DNA of 64,000 bases from Ifrita kowaldi (lineage: Eukaryota > Chordata > Aves > Passeriformes > Cinclosomatidae), in the NCBI GenBank assembly GCA_013398055.1, contig VZRS01014851.1, positions 67,998 to 131,997 on the forward strand, given 5' to 3'. Below, piece after piece: positions 36,301-44,420 of this stretch (positions within the stretch are counted from its first letter, which is position 1; every line of letters begins with the position of its first letter). The notes beneath the pieces were generated by a model, which saw nothing but the letters and a program-made list of their open reading frames with translations, was not told the origin of the DNA and ran no database searches. The translations under genes were made by a program, and so were the position numbers.

Positions 36301-39300
36301 GTGGGGGTGGCGAGGATGAGGAGGCTCTGGGGGTCAGGCTGTTGAGCGTGGAGTCTCAGGGCAATGACATTGCCTTGGGATTGGCAGGATTTAACATCTC
36401 TCCCTCTTTCACACAGTACTTGGGCTCCATGTTGATCAAAGACCTCCGAGGGACAGAGTCTACACAGGACGCCTGTGCCAAGATGAGGGTACGGAGACCC
36501 TGGGGCCGGGGGCTTCACTTGCAGCCTGTGGTGGATGATGGGGATTGTGGGGGCGGATCTCAGGGGTTCCCCAAACCCTGTGGGGGCCCAGACTACCAAA
36601 CAGGAGGTGCCACTGTCTCTGGCGAACTGCCCCTTCCCAGCATTGTTCCCAGTACCTGGAAGGTCTGTGCAGGGGGAGAGTGGGTGTTTTCATTGGGGAA
36701 GTGAGGGCTGGATTCTCTTCAGGTCTCTGTCCCTTCCCCTCTGCTTCAGGACCAGGAGCTAACTTTCCTCCTCCTGGTCCCAGATCCCCAAAACCTGCTG
36801 TATGGGCCTGAGAGTCTCTGGGGTGGGCTGGGAAAAGTCCATCCATTCACAATTGTTGACTTGAACTTTCTTCTTTCTGAAGAAATCCACGGAGCACATG
36901 AAGAAGATTCCAACCATAATCCTGTCCATCACGTACAAAGGGGTGAAGTTCATCGATGCCTCCAACAAGGTGAGCTGCAGATGCTTCCAAGTCGATGTTT
37001 GGAGGGACATGACCTGCAGTCCCACCTGCCTGGGGGCTCCAGGTCACGTTTTGTGGCTCCAGAAGCCATGACTGGTCCTGAGGAGATTCTGGGGCTGGGG
37101 GAGAATACCAAGGTGGTGATGACTACCTGAGAACACCAAGATGGTGATGATTACCTGAGTGCCAAAGGCTTAGCAGACCAGCTGCTTGTGGACCATGTTG
37201 CCATTTATTCCTGCCATGGGAGAGAGCTGGAACTGGTCTGGCTGGGAGACTCCCTTTCCCTGTCCTCAGGACACCCTCCACAGCCACTGTTTGCTGGGTT
37301 ATTTGCCATCCCCAGAAGGGTGACGGGTGCTTGTGGTTGACCCCGGCAGAATGTCATTGCTGAGCACGAGATCCGGAACATCTCCTGTGCTGCTCAGGAC
37401 CCCGAGGATCTCTGCACGTTTGCCTACATCACCAAGGACCTGCAGACCAGCCATCACTACTGCCATGTCTTCAGCACTGTGGATGTGGTGAGTGCATTGT
37501 CATGTCCCATCTCCCAGTCCTTCACAGGCCATTTGTTTCATCCCTCAGCTTTATTGGCTAGTCACAGACTGCTCCTTTCTGGGGTTCTTTCACCCATTTC
37601 TACCATAAAGTAGTCTTGGTTCCAAATGCCTTTACTTTGGACCTCTGTGGACAAAGAGAATATTTGTCTGGCTTCGTTACTGCCGTCTCAAGTGCTGAAT
37701 AAAGCAGGGCAGGAGCTTTCCCTCCTGGGGAATGTGCTGTGCACAAACCCCTAACATGCTCTCAATTATGTTGAGCATAATGGGCTGATTTAACAACCTT
37801 TTAGTTCAGGGAGGGTAGGAGCGTGATTTGCTTTTGTACTTGGGCAGAATCGAAATTGCACAAGACTTTTGCACTGTTTTTCTTTACGCTGCTGGACTGC
37901 AGTGCTGGTGGGGCTTTACAGGTGGGCAGGGGGTCCCAGGCAGGGTGCCCTGGGGGAGGCAGCATGGGCACGGCTCCTCCACATCAGGAGCTCAGTGGCT
38001 TTGCCAGGGACGCAGCAGGATGTGACCTGCTGATGGGAAGGCACCGTCTCTGCCAAGGTCTGTGACCCCAGAGGAGCTGCTGAGCACGAGGGACTGTGCA
38101 CAGGGTGATCTGACAGCTTTGTGCTCTCTGTGTTCTCTCGAAGAACCTGACATACGAGATCATCCTCACGTTGGGGCAGGCGTTCGAGGTCGCCTACCAG
38201 CTCGCCCTGCAAGCCCAGAGAGCAAAGCCTCTGGGTGCTGGAGCAGGAGAAATGATTGAAACTAAATCTTCCAAACCGGTGCCTAAACCACGAGCAGGCA
38301 TGAGGAAATCCGCGGTACGTGTGTGCGGGCAGGAGCGACCTGCTGGGCTGAGCTGGGGGTTCTCGTGGGCACCACAGCCCTACACCTCCCCTGGGTGGTG
38401 GGGGGAGCCCAGACGTGGTCCAGGTGCCTGTCCTGCTGCTGGCACTGCAGGTCTGTGCCTGTGCCAGTCCTGCTGTGGGGTTGGGGCTTCCCCTGGTAGC
38501 AGGAGGGCAGGCAGAGGTGGAAATAGCCCAGGTGGGATGGGGCTTAAGTGCCCTGCTGGGTCCAGCACAGCTTCCATGTGCAAACCCTGCAGAGCCTCAG
38601 TGAGATCCGTAGGTGAGCTGCAGTATGGGATTCCCCATAGCCAAAACCAGCCAAGACTGGAGCTGCTGAGGAGCAGGGACTGCTGCATAAGCCACTGCCT
38701 TCCTTTAATGTCTCCTTTTGTCTGTGTTCTGCTTGCTCCCCCCGCTCAGGTGCCGCTCCCTCCCGACACCCGCTGTTGTTACTGTCACACCTGTACAACA
38801 CACCGCCCCTCCTACCTGCCGCTGCAGTCTGTTAGTCCTGGAGCGAAGGTCTTTACCCTTCTTCCTGCCATCCTCCCTTCCAAACCGACCCGGGCTGCCT
38901 CCCCACTTCCTCTGTCTCCTGCTGTGCCCCCATGTCCTGCCTCGCTGTTGTTCCTCCCCCTGCTCGTTCTGGCCCACGCTGGGAGTTCGGATGAACCCCG
39001 GGGATCTGCCGCTCCCACCTGCCCCCGCTGATGCAGTGTGGCAGCTCTCAGCTAACCCCGCTGCTCCTGCTGGGCTGGTAACTTCCCCGTGGCACCCTGC
39101 TTTAGCAGGACAAGAGGAAAGAGCCATGCTTGGTCAGGAGGGTAAATCACATGGGAGCTCACCTGCCAGGAGCTGTCTCCCTCTGTCCCGTTTCTGTAGC
39201 GCTCCGTTTTTCATGCTTGTTTGAGATGAGCGAAGCTGTCCCTGATGGTGACAGGGACTCGCAGCCTAATGCAAGGAGTCATCTTGGAGTGCTGGGTTGA

Positions 39301-39607
39301 GACTGACATGGCCAGACATGTTTTAGCTGTGAAGGACTCAAATGCCTCCCCAGCAAGAGCTGCTTCCTTGCACACATGCACATTTTTGGGACGGGCAGTA
39401 GGCAGGCGCTCCATGCTTTGAATCCCCACTCGTTCTGTCCCAGAAGCACAGGTGTCCTAACGTGCCCTTTCTCTCCTTATTTTCTAGCTGGATCCCCCTG
39501 AAGTGGACCAAGACTCCCAGTCTCATGCCAGTGTCTCCTGGGTCGTGGACCCCAAGCAGGACTCCAAGCGGACCCTCAGCACTAAGTATGAGACCACTAT
39601 CTTCTAA
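270..39607 (+). CDS. ANKS1A: ANKS1A (Odin), 3' half of the gene: linker, two SAM domains, PTB domain (partial)
   Basis: Overall gene call; each exon is listed separately. Fourteen exons at 270-311, 5961-6526, 17369-17435, 21791-21897, 33131-33229, 33588-33740, 33862-33969, 35649-35813, 36157-36282, 36417-36488, 36883-36969, 37350-37487, 38144-38314 and 39488-39607 have AG/GT boundaries and compatible phases, giving about 672 residues with no internal stop. The order is a low-complexity Ser-rich linker, SAM1, SAM2, a spacer, a PTB domain and a short tail. This matches vertebrate ANKS1A closely, as recalled. ANKS1A is a cytoplasmic adaptor that binds Eph-family and other receptor tyrosine kinases through its PTB domain and modulates their signalling and turnover. 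The N-terminal ankyrin repeats must lie before position 1. The paralogue ANKS1B is less similar in the linker (for example [18 protein letters not shown]), so ANKS1A is preferred. Confidence 0.95.
312..5960 (+). other. ANKS1A intron (5.6 kb)
   Basis: From GTGAGT at 312 to the acceptor CCCCTTGAAG at 5951-5960. No second gene is recognised on either strand; open frames are short and look random. The only exon-like item is a 28-nt segment at 5192-5219 flanked by good splice sites, which would break the frame and is discussed in the findings. Confidence 0.7.
5961..6526 (+). CDS. ANKS1A: ANKS1A large linker exon (Ser/Pro-rich)
   Basis: A 566-nt exon: two bases complete Asp, then 188 codons run from [17 protein letters not shown] to PSFASEWDE and end in phase 0 at GATGAG|GTAAGG. 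It encodes the disordered region between the ankyrin repeats and SAM1. Conserved islands compared with human ANKS1A (from memory) are [14 protein letters not shown] near the start and [32 protein letters not shown] and [17 protein letters not shown] near the end. The middle (about residues 50-110 of the exon) diverges strongly, as expected of a linker. The Ser-rich conserved islands look like phosphorylation or 14-3-3 type sites, which is inference. Confidence 0.95.
12231..12305 (+). repeat. Imperfect 40-bp tandem duplication
   Basis: The unit starting TCACATCATCACTGAGGGGT at 12,231 recurs at 12,271 as TCACGTCCTCACTGGGGGGT, followed by TTTGTT(G/A)TGCTCA in both. The period is 40 bp, with about 1.9 copies and several substitutions. 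Confidence 0.8.
12860..13046 (+). mobile_element. CR1 LINE, truncated 3' end
   Basis: The segment carries the familiar avian CR1 3' sequence in plus orientation: GGTGGGGAGGCCCTGGCACA, then GCCCAGAGAAGCTGTGGCTG, GTCCAAGGCCAGGTTGGAC, GGAGCAACCTGGGACAGTGG and GAGCTTTAAGGTCTCTTCC. It closes in a degenerate version of the terminal CCAACCCAAA...ATTCTATGATTCT region. It is 5'-truncated to about 190 bp, as most CR1 copies are, and mutated, so it is an old insertion. It is the strongest single clue that the genome is avian. Confidence 0.9.
17369..17435 (+). CDS. ANKS1A: ANKS1A exon before SAM1 ([15 protein letters not shown])
   Basis: A 67-nt exon after a strong polypyrimidine tract (TTTTTTTTATTTCCAG) encodes [20 protein letters not shown] and then IS, ending in phase 1 before GTAGTG. 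Human ANKS1A reads almost identically ([20 protein letters not shown]). The leftover G joins GT of the next exon to make Gly. In the short internal-promoter form this exon would be skipped. Confidence 0.95.
19860..20165 (+). promoter_or_regulatory. Intragenic GC/CpG-rich island, candidate internal ANKS1A promoter
   Basis: CpG dinucleotides are dense here (for example GCCGCCGCCGCAGCCGCCGG and TCCCGGCGGGTGGGAGCG), unlike the CpG-poor introns around it. There is no TATA box at an obvious place. It lies about 1.6 kb upstream of the alternative Met start at 21,694, so it could drive the short isoform either by transcribing straight through or by splicing of a 5' leader. Further CpG-rich patches continue through 20.75-21.6 kb, closer to that start. 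The promoter role is inference from composition and position. Confidence 0.4.
20918..20975 (+). repeat. 29-bp tandem duplication
   Basis: CAGCGTGCTGGAATGGCAAG at 20,918 is repeated as CAGCGTGCTGGAATGCCAAG at 20,947. Two units, with a few differences. Confidence 0.75.
21694..21897 (+). CDS. ANKS1A: Alternative first coding exon of ANKS1A, AIDA-1-like leader plus SAM1 start
   Basis: Reading upstream from the SAM1 exon through its acceptor, the frame stays open and begins at tandem ATGs at 21,694 and 21,697, each with A at -3. The leader is [20 protein letters not shown], then [15 protein letters not shown], running directly into [15 protein letters not shown]. The short form of the paralogue ANKS1B (AIDA-1), as recalled, starts [20 protein letters not shown] and then SLLKRFPLHPLTGPR before its own SAM1. 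This match lies in sequence that would be intron for the full-length transcript, so it is not explained by the SAM domain. The predicted product has 480 residues with SAM1, SAM2 and PTB and no ankyrin repeats. The frame also extends further upstream to an ATG at 21,607, but similarity starts only at 21,694. Confidence 0.8.
21791..21897 (+). CDS. ANKS1A: ANKS1A exon: first half of SAM1
   Basis: A 107-nt exon between TCTCGTCAG and CTTCCTG|GTGAGT. With the carried-over G it encodes GSRMLEQ, then [19 protein letters not shown], then [10 protein letters not shown]. These are the first helices of SAM1, with the W..SIGL..Y core typical of SAM domains. It is near-identical to human ANKS1A. The following intron is 11.2 kb and splits the domain. 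Confidence 0.97.
21898..33130 (+). other. ANKS1A intron (11.2 kb)
   Basis: The largest intron in the window, interrupting SAM1. I see no second gene, no complete transposon and no RNA gene. Two AT-rich blocks at about 26,840-26,910 and 28,050-28,200 look like possible conserved non-coding elements and are described in the findings. A pyrimidine-rich run (TCC/TTC repeats) lies at about 32,968-33,018, just upstream of the acceptor. Confidence 0.65.
33131..33229 (+). CDS. ANKS1A: ANKS1A exon: second half of SAM1
   Basis: A 99-nt phase 0-0 exon between GTCCCCACAG and CCGAAG|GTCAGC. It encodes [20 protein letters not shown], then [13 protein letters not shown], the last SAM1 helices with the conserved DL..IGI and GHR/QHRRKLL pattern. 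Human has [20 protein letters not shown]. Confidence 0.97.
33230..33587 (+). other. Short ANKS1A intron
   Basis: A 358-bp intron with a small GGA-repeat run near 33,355-33,372 and nothing else of note. Confidence 0.8.
33588..33740 (+). CDS. ANKS1A: ANKS1A exon: inter-SAM linker and SAM2 start
   Basis: A 153-nt phase 0-0 exon. It encodes [20 protein letters not shown], then [20 protein letters not shown] and [11 protein letters not shown]. The W-L-x-S-L-G-L-x-x-Y pattern marks the first helix of SAM2. Tandem SAM domains are characteristic of ANKS1A and ANKS1B. Confidence 0.97.
33862..33969 (+). CDS. ANKS1A: ANKS1A exon: SAM2 end
   Basis: A 108-nt phase 0-0 exon that follows a 121-bp intron. 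It encodes [20 protein letters not shown], then [22 protein letters not shown] is the closing helix of SAM2, followed by a Pro-rich stretch that starts the spacer to the PTB domain. Confidence 0.97.
33970..35648 (+). other. ANKS1A intron (1.7 kb) with a CpG island
   Basis: Mostly unremarkable, except for a CpG-rich stretch at about 35,070-35,340, listed separately. Confidence 0.75.
35070..35340 (+). promoter_or_regulatory. Second intragenic CpG-rich island, before the PTB-domain exons
   Basis: Locally dense CpG (for example GCGCTCCAGCGCCGGCTGCG and CTGGGCGCGCTCTGGCGGCG) in a CpG-poor intron. It could be an alternative promoter or an enhancer. The sequence alone does not show which, and no in-frame first exon was found downstream of it. 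Confidence 0.3.
35649..35813 (+). CDS. ANKS1A: ANKS1A exon: spacer between SAM2 and PTB
   Basis: A 165-nt phase 0-0 exon from TTCCAG to GCACAG|GTTAGT. It encodes [20 protein letters not shown], then [20 protein letters not shown] and [15 protein letters not shown]. The first half is nearly the human ANKS1A sequence and the second half is diverged. Confidence 0.95.
35814..36156 (+). other. Short ANKS1A intron
   Basis: A 343-bp intron; nothing else seen. Confidence 0.8.
36157..36282 (+). CDS. ANKS1A: ANKS1A exon: spacer end and PTB start
   Basis: A 126-nt phase 0-0 exon, CATGCAG to GCCAAC|GTAAGT. It encodes [20 protein letters not shown], then [20 protein letters not shown] and AN. The PTB fold begins at about [14 protein letters not shown]. 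Confidence 0.97.
36417..36488 (+). CDS. ANKS1A: ANKS1A exon: PTB first strand and helix
   Basis: A 72-nt phase 0-0 exon. It encodes [20 protein letters not shown], then AKMR. YLGS is the hallmark first-strand motif of PTB domains and GTESTQDAC leads into the first helix. Confidence 0.97.
36489..36882 (+). other. Short ANKS1A intron
   Basis: A 394-bp intron with an unusual acceptor context, TTCTTTCTGAAG. Nothing else seen. Confidence 0.8.
36883..36969 (+). CDS. ANKS1A: ANKS1A exon: PTB core strands
   Basis: An 87-nt phase 0-0 exon. It encodes [20 protein letters not shown], then VKFIDASNK: the KK(I/V)P..IL.I...G(V/I)K..D pattern of PTB domains. It appears identical to human ANKS1A as recalled. 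Confidence 0.97.
36970..37349 (+). other. Short ANKS1A intron with a 28-bp tandem repeat
   Basis: A 380-bp intron whose only structure is the 28-bp tandem duplication at 37,101-37,156. Confidence 0.8.
37101..37156 (+). repeat. 28-bp tandem duplication
   Basis: GAGAATACCAAGGTGGTGAT at 37,101 recurs as GAGAACACCAAGATGGTGAT at 37,129. Two complete 28-bp units with three visible transitions. Confidence 0.85.
37350..37487 (+). CDS. ANKS1A: ANKS1A exon: PTB phosphopeptide-binding strands
   Basis: A 138-nt phase 0-0 exon. It encodes [20 protein letters not shown], then [20 protein letters not shown] and [15 protein letters not shown]...FAYI.KD...HYCHVF is the ligand-groove half of the PTB fold. 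It is nearly invariant compared with mammals. Confidence 0.97.
37488..38143 (+). other. ANKS1A intron (656 bp)
   Basis: No exon or repeat is recognised. The acceptor is TGTTCTCTCGAAG. Confidence 0.8.
38144..38314 (+). CDS. ANKS1A: ANKS1A exon: PTB C-terminal helix and basic tail
   Basis: A 171-nt phase 0-0 exon, CTCGAAG to TCCGCG|GTACGT. It encodes [20 protein letters not shown], then [20 protein letters not shown] and [30 protein letters not shown] is the long C-terminal helix that closes the PTB fold. The tail has a PVPKPR element that could bind SH3 domains, which is inference. Confidence 0.97.
38315..39487 (+). other. ANKS1A last intron (1.2 kb)
   Basis: It contains a possible cassette exon at 38,750-38,848. 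It also stays open in the upstream exon's frame as far as about 39,031. Confidence 0.7.
38750..38848 (+). CDS. Candidate ANKS1A cassette exon (Cys-rich)
   Basis: A 99-nt phase 0-0 segment after CCCCCCGCTCAG and before GCGAAG|GTCTTT. It encodes [20 protein letters not shown], then [13 protein letters not shown]. Inclusion between 38,314 and 39,488 would keep the frame and insert 33 residues with a CCxCxxC cluster after RKSA. I do not recall this segment from mammalian ANKS1A. The sequence supports splicing competence, not use, and chance is possible because the whole intron is open in this frame. Confidence 0.4.
39488..39607 (+). CDS. ANKS1A: ANKS1A last coding exon and stop
   Basis: It follows TATTTTCTAG. 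It encodes [20 protein letters not shown], then [19 protein letters not shown] and TAA at 39,605-39,607. The C-terminus T-x-I-F fits a class I PDZ-ligand pattern (Ser/Thr at -2, hydrophobic at 0), and KYETTIF is shared with the paralogue ANKS1B. A donor-like GTATGAG is embedded at 39,586, so an extra splice just before YETTIF cannot be excluded. Confidence 0.95.
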   Translation: MDPPEVDQDSQSHASVSWVVDPKQDSKRTLSTKYETTIF

Positions 39608-42600
39608 AGCAAACGCCCGCGTCCGCCCCGTCTAACCGTGCCTTTGCGATCTGATCTGTCTGCTCTTCTAAACTCCCTCTTCCTCCAGCTGCTCGCCCTG
39701 AGCCCGCGTAGGCACCGCGTCCAAGGCAGCAGCACTTAGGAGACTGTAGACTTAAACGGCTTTTGTACCTGATCGCTGCTGAACACTGTGAATCTCCTTA
39801 CTCGGAAACAAGGGTAACGCGCTGTAGCTGCCCGCGAGGCGGGAGGAGCAGAGAGGGCAGGCTGGCAGTCGGAGATGTGGATCCAGGAAAGCCGCCCACC
39901 GTTTTCACGTCTTCCCCCCTCGCTCTGGCACTGTGAATCCCTGGGGCAATGTGACACTCCCCAGGCCTTTTTTTTCTATCTCACCTTGTCCTTGGACTGA
40001 TGGAGACCTCTTGTCTCTGCGGTGCACACACTCCCTCCTCCTAGATCCTCCTCTTCCCGACTGAGCCACGGCTGTGTACTGTTGAGTGAACTCACCTCTC
40101 CTTCCCTGCCAGTCGAACCGACACTAACCACTGTGATGCTCTCTGCAAATAACACGCGGGCACTTCCATTTCCTCACGGCCACCCTTGCCCACAGTCTCC
40201 CTCCTCAAAGCCCGGCGCAGAACCTGCTCTGGGTGGTGGGGGAGCGTTGGTTTGGGCCGGGTGTGATCGTTCCCACTGTGAGCTCTGTCCCCTCGGAGAT
40301 GAGGGGGGGATTGGTTGCATGCATTTCAGTCCCTTGTAGGTTTTTCTTCCCCTCATAGTCCTTGTGTTTACACTCACCAGACTTCTCGTGAGCGCTGGGT
40401 GTAGTTCTCACGTGGCAGCCTGTGGTTAAGTTTCCAAATGCACATGTTGTTGTTAGCCCCAGGCTGGGGAGCGGAGGTGTCAGCTGGACACCACAAGCAG
40501 CATCAGCAGGGAGAGGTCAGGGAGCAGCCCTGGGTTATTTGCCCCTGGTGTTAGGGCAAGCAGCAGCTTGTCTGAGCTTTGCTGTGGCTTTGGAACTGCT
40601 GCCTCAGAGCTTCCATTTCCCCTCACCTGCGGTGAAATCTGATGATTCAAAGTCCTTATTTAGCTCTTTCTCAGGAATGAGTTTGATCTCCCAAGTCATT
40701 TGCAACTTAATGGCAAACTGACCTCAGACTGAGGGCTCAGCTAGCGAGAACTCAGTGAGAGGACTAAAAGTAAAAAGGTTGTCTTGAAGCAAAAAAAAAA
40801 AAGGAAAGCTCAGTCTAGTACATACATTTCATATGCCACAGAGCCCCCTGCCACAGAGCCAGCACTGCCCAGGGGCTGCAGTGCCACCCTGCCAGCCCAG
40901 GCCTTGTGGACAGCAGAACACTGCTGTGCCTGGGGTGCTCCAGGAGGTTGGGTTTGGGTTCCATCAGCACCTTTCTAAGCTGTAAGAGTGCCCTGAAGGT
41001 TTCTGTGTCCCTCTAAGAGAAACTCACTCCCTGCTCTGGGTGGCAGAGCAGTAGCTGTTCACCACGTAGCTGCCACACGTCCGCCCAGTGTCAGAGGATC
41101 TGAGCTCTTCACCTCCCCCTGCTCTCAGCTGGGAAGGGCAGGTCCCTTCACGCCCCCTAAATCCGGGTCACGAGAGCATGTGCCTTTCTAAGGGTGACCA
41201 AACCCAGCGGGGATCACAGGCAGCTCTGCCCAAACTGCGCCGCTGCCGCTCTGTCTCCGTAGCCCTGACGGCTTTTGTGTCCCATCTCCGGGCCGTTCGC
41301 CTCGCCTTTCCCAGCACGTGTTTTTGTATGACTCGGAAATTCATTCCATTATCTTCCTTTCTGTTTGCCTCTGCGAAGCTGAGCTCCGGGCAGCCGTCTC
41401 CTACCACGGGATGTAGTAGCGGGGCAGACCTGGGACGCAGTGGCCTCCTGACGTGAAGATCATCTCCCTCTGGCACGGGTGGCTGCCTCGGAGTGGGTGC
41501 GTGGCTGCTCGGTGAGGGCTCCCAGAGCACAGGGGGGAAGGGACCCAGCCTCCGCCGAGGAAAGCTGCTCTCTCCATTCCTAACGAAGGAAAACTCGAGA
41601 CTCGGAGGCCGAGAGCGATGTCGCCTTTTCTAGTTTGAGACAAACATCTTTCCTTTTTAACGAAGTGACACAGAGCAAACCCGGTTCACGGTTTCAATGT
41701 AGCGCTGCAGCTTTTTGGTGAGAAAAAAAAACAAAGAAATTTTTATTTACTGAGAATCCCGCAGTCCGGCGAGGAGCACGATAGAAAGTCTTAGCAGGGG
41801 CGTGGTGTGCGCATTTCTGACGGTACTTACTCTGCTTCAGCTCTGGGTGAACAGGAAAAAACGCCAAATTCTTGGAAATCGCTTCCTCCCGTGTGAGAAC
41901 CTGGTGGGGTAAGTCTGCGTCCTGTTCTCCAAGCCACTCCACACTTTTGTAGCAAATGGAAGTAACTGGAGGAGAAGAATCTGCAAAGGATCTTTCACCC
42001 CAGAGCGGCTGTGGCCAATTTCCCTGATGGTACAAAGCTTCCTTATCCCCCGAACTGTTGTGTTGCAATACTTGACATTTCTATGGCAAGGACCCTGTTT
42101 CTTCCCATTTCCGCACTGAATTCCTGGGGACGACTCCCTGCTCCAGCCTCTGTGCACCTGTCTTGTTTTTAAATGCAGTTATGCCCTGAAGGGTTGGGGT
42201 TTTTTTAAGTATATTCAGTTGTGATTTAGCACTTTTTTGATACTAGCTCATTATTTAATTAGTGCAACAGTTTCAGAAGATGAACAAATAAGGAGTTAAA
42301 TTTTGGGCATTACACTGAAACAGTCCATCCCCAAGGACAAACCACGTCAGCCTGAGGGTGGCTTGGCCCCATCCGAGCCCAGTGTCCCCAAAGACACCAC
42401 CTCGAAGGTGCTGTGTGCTTGCTTTTATTCCGAATTACAGAGTGTTTCCCAGTGGTTTGGGCTGCGACTGATGCTTTTTCAGACTGTTCCCCTCTGGGGA
42501 GAATGTTAAAATGGCTGTGATTTGAATTCTTCAGATGCAAAATGTAGCGCAGCGCGTCCGTCACGATCTCATCAGGCCCCGTCAGGGCTGTGGGACCTGC

Positions 42601-43812
42601 TGCCGCATGGGAACGCTGTGCCCAAGTAATTCCTGTTTAACTCCGGTTGCTGCTGTATGTCAGGATTTCCTTTAGTCTCTCTCACCAGTGAGGCTGGGAG
42701 GGAAGTGAACCATAATCCCAAGGGCACAGACCTGTAAAAGATTGGGAAGGGGGAGTGGAGATTTTGGGTTAAGTCGATGAATTTAGGAAACCTAACATTC
42801 CTTGTTATGCACATGTTGCAATTCATACTGGTGTAAGTGTAAATATTTGGTGTGTTGGCAACAAGTCTTTGGTGAGATTGCAAATTGAACCTCTGCTTGG
42901 GAGGAGGGACACCTTTCCTTTCTGAAACGTGAGCTGCTTTGGAGGTTGGCTTGGAGGTGACGTGGTGATGAAGACTCCAATCTTCAGGCACTGGGCTCAG
43001 TGACCCTGGCGGTCCGTTCCAGCCCCACGTGTAAACCTGTGGTTGTCTTTAGTGATCCATTCTTTAGCCAGATACTCCCTTTCTCACCTCTCAGACAGAG
43101 CAGTTGTTTTGGCAGTTCAGTGTGGTGGGGTCTCTCGAGGGACTCGGTGCTGGAGACTGACCCCGGGCCGTGCCAGTCGCTGGCTCCCGGCTGCCTTCAC
43201 CTACCCACTGCGCAGTATTCGGGCTCTTCCTCCCTGCAGGGTTTTGTGCTACCTGGAGGAAAGTGCCCCAAATTTCTGGTGCTGAACATGACATTGCATC
43301 CAACTGCATCTGCTGTATTACCTGCCCGGGAGGAGCTGGGGCTGCCCCAGGTCTCGTTCCTCTCTTTAAAGCCAGATTGTGTTTCTCAGACTTTGGTTTG
43401 TGGGCCGAGCCCTCACTCATGGCCGGCAAACGAAGTTGCCGAGTTTTGTCTTTCTTTTTATAGGAGGGGATGATTTTTTTTTTTTCAAATTGAAGATGCT
43501 TTATCCTTTTTTTATTTTGTGTTTACAAAGAAAAAAAAAACAGCTCTAATCTTAGCTGTTCAGCTGACTTTAAACTTGCTTTGGGATTGTTCTTTTTAGA
43601 AGAAATTATGCAACTTTTTTGGGGTACACACCTGTCCCCCCTCCCAGGGAGAAGATGCAGCACCTTCCAGGCTGTACCTGTAGTGAAGTCTGTACCTTCA
43701 GGAGGCTGCTGAGACACAGAGCAGATGCCAAAAAGCCCCGAACACGTCCCGTTCTGTGTGCAGCTGAGGTGGAGCCAATGCTTTAATGCTCCTTCCACCC
43801 ACCTCAGAAGTT

Positions 43813-43843
<31 letters not shown>

Positions 43844-44395
43844 TTTCCCCGGCTCTGCTCAGATCTGTGTTCCAGAGCCGGCACAGTGCTCACAACGCTG
43901 TCGTGTTGCAAAGGTCTCCCTTTTAGATCTCACATTGGTATTACTTAAATTTTTCTTTCCCCAAAGAAAAGTACCTGTGCTGTTCTCGCTAAGTCAACCC
44001 AGCTCAGACATTTTTCTTACCCACAGAAGAATAACCTGGGATTCCCTGACAGAGCAGAGACAGTCGAGTTCAGTTTGCAATGTGGACATTTTTGCTAATT
44101 GTGATGTATGGCAGTGGGGCTGATTTGTAATACAAATGTTATTTAATCTGTCTGTATTTTGATACTTGAATTTCCTTTTATTTCCTGTATATACAATTGT
44201 TAATCTGTTCAAATTTGTCTGAATTTTAAACATCTTGTGGTACCAAACATAACCAATCTGTGCAACAACAAAGACTGACCTCACTACAACAAGGCGAGAT
44301 TGTAAATATTCCTGGGCTTCCAGCAGTCGTTTTGTTGTTTTCATAATTGTACAACTTAGAACAGACCGAATTAATAAACAACCTTAGACACACGT
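39608..44395 (+). other. ANKS1A: ANKS1A 3' UTR
   Basis: From the stop codon to the polyadenylation region is about 4.8 kb without a credible open frame. It holds a (CAG)9 run at 43,815-43,841 and several A- or T-rich runs (about 41,725, 43,470 and 43,528). Shorter 3' ends are possible because weaker AATAAA-like sites occur (for example AATAAG near 42,286), but only the site at 44,373 has a convincing downstream element. Confidence 0.7.
43815..43841 (+). repeat. (CAG)9 trinucleotide run in the ANKS1A 3' UTR
   Basis: Nine uninterrupted CAG units, followed by CATTTCC. Non-coding in the ANKS1A reading. Confidence 0.95.
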
Positions 44396-44420
44396 GTGTG
44401 CTGTTGTGTGTGGCCTCAGT
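44373..44420 (+). terminator. ANKS1A: ANKS1A polyadenylation signal with GU-rich downstream element
   Basis: AATAAA at 44,373-44,378 is followed within 20 nt by CACACGTGTGTGCTGTTGTG and further GT-rich sequence, the usual downstream element. Cleavage is expected near 44,390-44,395. Confidence 0.75.
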
